This document shows, piece by piece, positions 61,701 through 64,000 of a stretch of 64,000 nucleotides of DNA. The notes beneath the pieces are model-generated. The model ran no database searches and had not been told where the DNA came from. It saw only the letters and a program-made list of their open reading frames with translations. The first letter of the stretch is position 1, and each line of letters opens with the position of its first letter. The position numbers were made by a program, and so were the translations under genes. Source of the DNA: Tridacna crocea. Lineage: Eukaryota > Mollusca > Bivalvia > Cardiida > Cardiidae. The stretch covers positions 56,651,001 to 56,715,000 of the forward strand of contig OX031057.1 of the NCBI GenBank assembly GCA_943736015.1, given 5' to 3'.

Positions 61701-63574
61701 CAAATGATGAAACACCTTTGAATTTACTACAGTATGTTTCTGACTTCAGAAATAGGCTGTCTAGGGCATGTGAGGTTGCTAGGTCTAATCTTAAAACGTC
61801 TCAGGGCAAAATGAAAGCAAGATATGACAACCATGTTATTGACAGAAAATTTAAACCAGGTGACAAAGTTCTTGCTCTTTTACCAATACCTGGCAGACCT
61901 CTACAGGCAAGATATTTTGGACCCTACACTATTGACAAGAAAACAAGTGATTTAAACTATATAATTAATACTCCAGGAAGGCGTAAAAACAAACAAATGT
62001 GTCATATAAATATGTTAAAGGAATACTTTGACAGAGATAGCTCTATTTCAAAACCAATTACAGTTGTAAACACTGTCCCACAAGAATCAAATGTATCTGA
62101 TCTTGAAGTAAATTCGGACTTTATTGATAAATTTGATCCTGGTCCATCTAAACTTGAGAATTCTGATATTTTGAGAAATCTTAACAACAAACTTTCTCAC
62201 TTGGAACCATCGCAGCAGGAAGAGCTGAAACAGTTGATACATGAATATGAACATTTATTTCCTGATATCCCCACAAGAACAGATAAAATCTATCATGATG
62301 TCATTGTGGAAGATTCTAAACCAATAAAGCAACATCCATATAGGATGAATCCTTTGAAACAAAAATACCTCCAAGATGAAGTAAAATACTTACTGGAAAA
62401 TGACTTTATTGAACCTAGCCAGAGTAATTACAGTTCACCATGTATATTAGTACCTAAATCAAATGGAACTTATAGAATGTGTACTGACTATCGTAAAGTG
62501 AACTCTGTGACAAAAACAGACTCTTTTCCAATACCAAGAATTGATGACTGTATTGACAAAGTTGGAAATTCTAAATATGTCACCAAATTTGACCTGCTAA
62601 AAGGATTCTGGCAAGTTCCACTGACTGATAGAGCAAAAGAAGTATCAGCCTTTGCTACTCCAAACGGTCTGTACCAATACAAAGTTATGCCGTTTGGGAT
62701 GAAAAATTCTCCTGCAACGTTTCAGCGGCTTATAAACAACGTTATATGTGGATTAGACGGCTGTGATGCATATATTGACGACGTCATCATCTACTCAGAC
62801 AGTTGGAATGACCACCTTCAAAGAATCAGGAAGTTCTTCGACCGACTCAGTAAAGCGAAACTGACTGTGAATCTTGCAAAAACTGAATTTTGTCATGCTA
62901 CTGTAACATTTCTAGGACATCTTGTGGGACAGGGTCAAGTTAAACCTTTAGAAGCTAAGGTCAATGCTATCTCTGAGTTTCCTGTGCCTAATTGTAAAAG
63001 ACAGCTGATGCGATTTCTGGGTATGGCTGGCTACTATAGGAAATTCTGTAAAAATTTCTCGGGTATTGCTGAACCTTTAACAAATTTGCTTAAGAAAAGC
63101 ACAAAGTTCAAATGGAATGACAAATGTCAAGATGCATTTGATCGTCTGAAAGCCATACTAAAGAGCGCACCAGTTCTCTTGGCACCTGATTTTGACAAAT
63201 GTTTCAAATTAGCTGTTGATGCAAGTGATGTTGGTATTGGTGCTGTTCTTTTACAAGAAGATAATAATGGTATTGATCACCCAGTTTGTTACTTTTCTAA
63301 GAAATTTAACAAACATCAGAAAAATTACTCTACCATAGAAAAAGAGTGTCTTGCCTTAATTCTGGCAATCCAGCAGTTTGAAGTTTATTTAACCTCTTCA
63401 ACTTCACCAATTGTTGTTTTCAGTGATCATAACCCTTTAAGTTTTCTACACAAACTTAAGAATAAGAATCAAAGATTACTGAGGTGGAGTTTATTGCTTC
63501 AAGAGTTTAATCTTGACATAAGACACATAAAAGGGAAAGATAACATTATACCAGATGCTCTTTCAAGAGTTTGA
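58763..63574 (+). CDS. Gag-Pol polyprotein, order Gag-PR-IN-RT-RH
   Basis: 1603 residues in one frame without stop or shift. Residues about 92-174 are almost pure Glu/Arg/Lys (helical, likely coiled coil). Residues 179-356 resemble the SCAN/capsid fold of Gmr1-like Gag. A zinc knuckle C-x2-C-x4-H-x4-C is at 407-420. Protease has DTGA at 494-497. Integrase follows: HHCC region about 740-790, catalytic Asp819, Asp878, Glu914 (DD35E), and a GPY module near 1048. Reverse transcriptase comes after, with Asp1277 and YIDD at 1337-1340. RNase H has Asp1486 and Asp1555 and ends at PDALSRV. All catalytic residues are present, so it may be active. Placing integrase before reverse transcriptase is unlike most Ty3/gypsy elements and is known from the Gmr1 clade. 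The ATG is the first in the frame, 128 bp after the primer site. Confidence 0.95.
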   Translation: MSFDLDKFTAEPSVELLNLGKKTDLLNLAKHYKLSEIKSSMRKHEIKNILVQYFVDEEIFNENALSLIVDVQSVSSSKELELKLQIRQLEIQEREKEREWEEREKEREREREREREEREREREREREEREREREREREEREREEREKEREREREEREKEREFQLRMREIEMQERANQPKQKIEYNFDVTKHIRLVPPFQEKEVDKYFLHFEKVAENLNWPREHWTLLLQSVLIGKAREIYTQLGVEQSHHYETVKELILKGYELVPEAYRQKFRNCKKDSNQTHVEFARNKEQLFDRWCCSKKVDQNYDKLRQLVLVEEFKRCIQFDVKTFLDEKQVETLEEAARLADNYYLTHKVSFIAKAKPTSSHPQNKSMSGNSSGMPSQSNTPKPNSTSETKSQYPLSRPTCNYCKKPGHLVSECLKLKRKLESDEAKPTGLTTLRPRPQSSIKTNTIDIVTKPKSDSTMEIFEPFMLNGFVSLSGDNCPPTPIKILRDTGASQSLILADILPFSEKTSSGTSVLIQGVECGTVNIPLHHVNLSSDLVTGPVVIGIKPSLPFKGVHLLLGNDLAGDKVVVNPLVTDTPNIGQTDDPIEQEIPDLYPSCAVTRAMAKKAILKNSNSDIDLTDTFISQYFNNEIKKSLDPSLSDNQTDLSMSCHSPPRSIDQGHDTLSKSQLIQEQQADPEISKLIFRALPEDEISEVPMCYYIKNGILLRKWRPFDVPADDEWAVYHQIVVPKSYRHEILSIAHESPMSGHLGINKTYHKIITHFYWPGLKSDVSKYCKTCHTCQMVGKPNQTIPKAQLQPIPAFDEPFSRILIDCVGPLPRTKSGNEYLLTIMCTSTRFPEAIPLRNIKTKSIVKALIKFFTFVGLPKSVQSDQGSNFMSGIFQQVMHELGIKQYRSSAYHPESQGALERFHQTLKNMIRSYCFDTEKDWDEGIHLLLFAARESVQKSLGFSPFELVFGHSVRGPLKLLKEKFLSNDETPLNLLQYVSDFRNRLSRACEVARSNLKTSQGKMKARYDNHVIDRKFKPGDKVLALLPIPGRPLQARYFGPYTIDKKTSDLNYIINTPGRRKNKQMCHINMLKEYFDRDSSISKPITVVNTVPQESNVSDLEVNSDFIDKFDPGPSKLENSDILRNLNNKLSHLEPSQQEELKQLIHEYEHLFPDIPTRTDKIYHDVIVEDSKPIKQHPYRMNPLKQKYLQDEVKYLLENDFIEPSQSNYSSPCILVPKSNGTYRMCTDYRKVNSVTKTDSFPIPRIDDCIDKVGNSKYVTKFDLLKGFWQVPLTDRAKEVSAFATPNGLYQYKVMPFGMKNSPATFQRLINNVICGLDGCDAYIDDVIIYSDSWNDHLQRIRKFFDRLSKAKLTVNLAKTEFCHATVTFLGHLVGQGQVKPLEAKVNAISEFPVPNCKRQLMRFLGMAGYYRKFCKNFSGIAEPLTNLLKKSTKFKWNDKCQDAFDRLKAILKSAPVLLAPDFDKCFKLAVDASDVGIGAVLLQEDNNGIDHPVCYFSKKFNKHQKNYSTIEKECLALILAIQQFEVYLTSSTSPIVVFSDHNPLSFLHKLKNKNQRLLRWSLLLQEFNLDIRHIKGKDNIIPDALSRV

Positions 63575-63786
63575 AATTTCAAATAGTCATTTTCCCTAAA
63601 TCATGTTCAAACTGAATTTTTAAATTGTACTTTCATTACCTTGATTATTTTCATTAGTCGTAAATAATTAATATTTGAGTTTGTTATTTCCTCTGTAATA
63701 CTTCAGTTAAAGTGTCATATACGTGTATATAATTAATATTACAAAAAAAAAAAAGATTTATTTCATAAACCTTTCTTTTTCTTTTC

Positions 63787-63797
63787 AAGGGGGGAAG
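63787..63797 (+). other. Polypurine tract
   Basis: AAGGGGGGAAG lies immediately before the TGTTATG start of the right LTR and should prime plus-strand synthesis. Bases 63575-63786 before it are untranslated and AT-rich. Confidence 0.88.
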
Positions 63798-64000
63798 TGT
63801 TATGTACATGCCCAGTTATTATTAGCTTTGTTCATGTGTGTATCTATTTTTGAATGGTTTTCCCCTGTTGCTATTTTTAGAACTGGATTCTCTCTTGTGG
63901 AATATTGTGCTGGAAGTTTCCAGGCCTTTATACAATCTGATTACTAGAAATTATGCAACTGATTTTAACATGAATTTTCTGGAAGTTTCTCTGTTATTAT
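63798..64000 (+). repeat. 3' LTR, first 203 bp
   Basis: Identical to 58053-58255 over its whole visible length. The window ends just before the TATA box. Confidence 0.93.

Larger units (their letters stand above)
58053..64000 (+). mobile_element. Ty3/gypsy LTR retrotransposon, Gmr1-like, right end cut by window
   Basis: Left LTR 58053-58612, tRNA-Pro primer site, one gag-pol ORF, purine tract, and the first 203 bp of the right LTR. The LTR parts that can be compared (203 bp) are identical, and the ORF is open, so insertion was recent. It lies head-on to QTRT2, which is transcribed from the other strand, and probably in an intron between QTRT2's missing first exon(s) and exon A. Confidence 0.93.

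Overview
This is a window of an animal nuclear genome, most likely a bivalve mollusc. The evidence is two animal genes split into short exons with canonical splice sites, AT-rich non-coding sequence, and interspersed families of a kind common in bivalves: hairpin MITEs, elements with 156-166 bp internal tandem repeats, and tRNA-derived SINE pieces. The species cannot be named from the sequence alone.

Bases 1-21005 are a head-to-tail tandem array of an approximately 4.3 kb unit: one partial copy and four complete copies, almost identical. Each unit starts AGGGCAAATC, ends GATTTGCCCT, and meets its neighbour through a single TTAA. It carries a short THAP-domain exon. These traits fit a Kolobok-type DNA transposon. 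The array stops exactly at the unit's right terminus plus TTAA (21001/21005). Apart from rare substitutions, copies differ in the length of one CCGT microsatellite. Each unit also holds a hairpin MITE and a second element with 156-bp sub-repeats.

Bases 23709-38731 (+) hold a complete urate oxidase gene (UOX): eight coding exons, 302 residues, all known active-site residues and a C-terminal SKL peroxisomal signal. Bases 41943-56683 (-) hold eight exons of QTRT2, the accessory subunit of tRNA-guanine (queuine) transglycosylase, lacking only the N-terminal part. The genes converge tail to tail. One QTRT2 intron has the signature of a minor-spliceosome (U12-type) AT-AG intron.

The introns and spacers of both genes (about 22.5-58 kb) are filled with more than fifty copies of one approximately 225-bp MITE with TTAA target sites, CCCTTTACCA-type ends and a near-perfect central hairpin. 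Neighbouring copies often share one TTAA. Also present are a hAT-like element, a perfect 52-bp-arm palindromic insertion with an approximately 8-bp target duplication, several foldback elements, and two decayed copies of the end of UOX exon 5.

Bases 58053-64000 (+) are a young Ty3/gypsy-type LTR retrotransposon whose right LTR is cut by the window end. It has a tRNA-Pro primer site and one 1603-residue gag-pol frame with integrase upstream of reverse transcriptase, the order known from the Gmr1 clade. It probably sits in a 5' intron of QTRT2, in the opposite orientation.

The most unusual points are the TTAA-joined transposon array, the TTAA-sharing MITE chains with compensated hairpin arms, two insertions at the same point of the MITE hairpin, and the U12-type QTRT2 intron.
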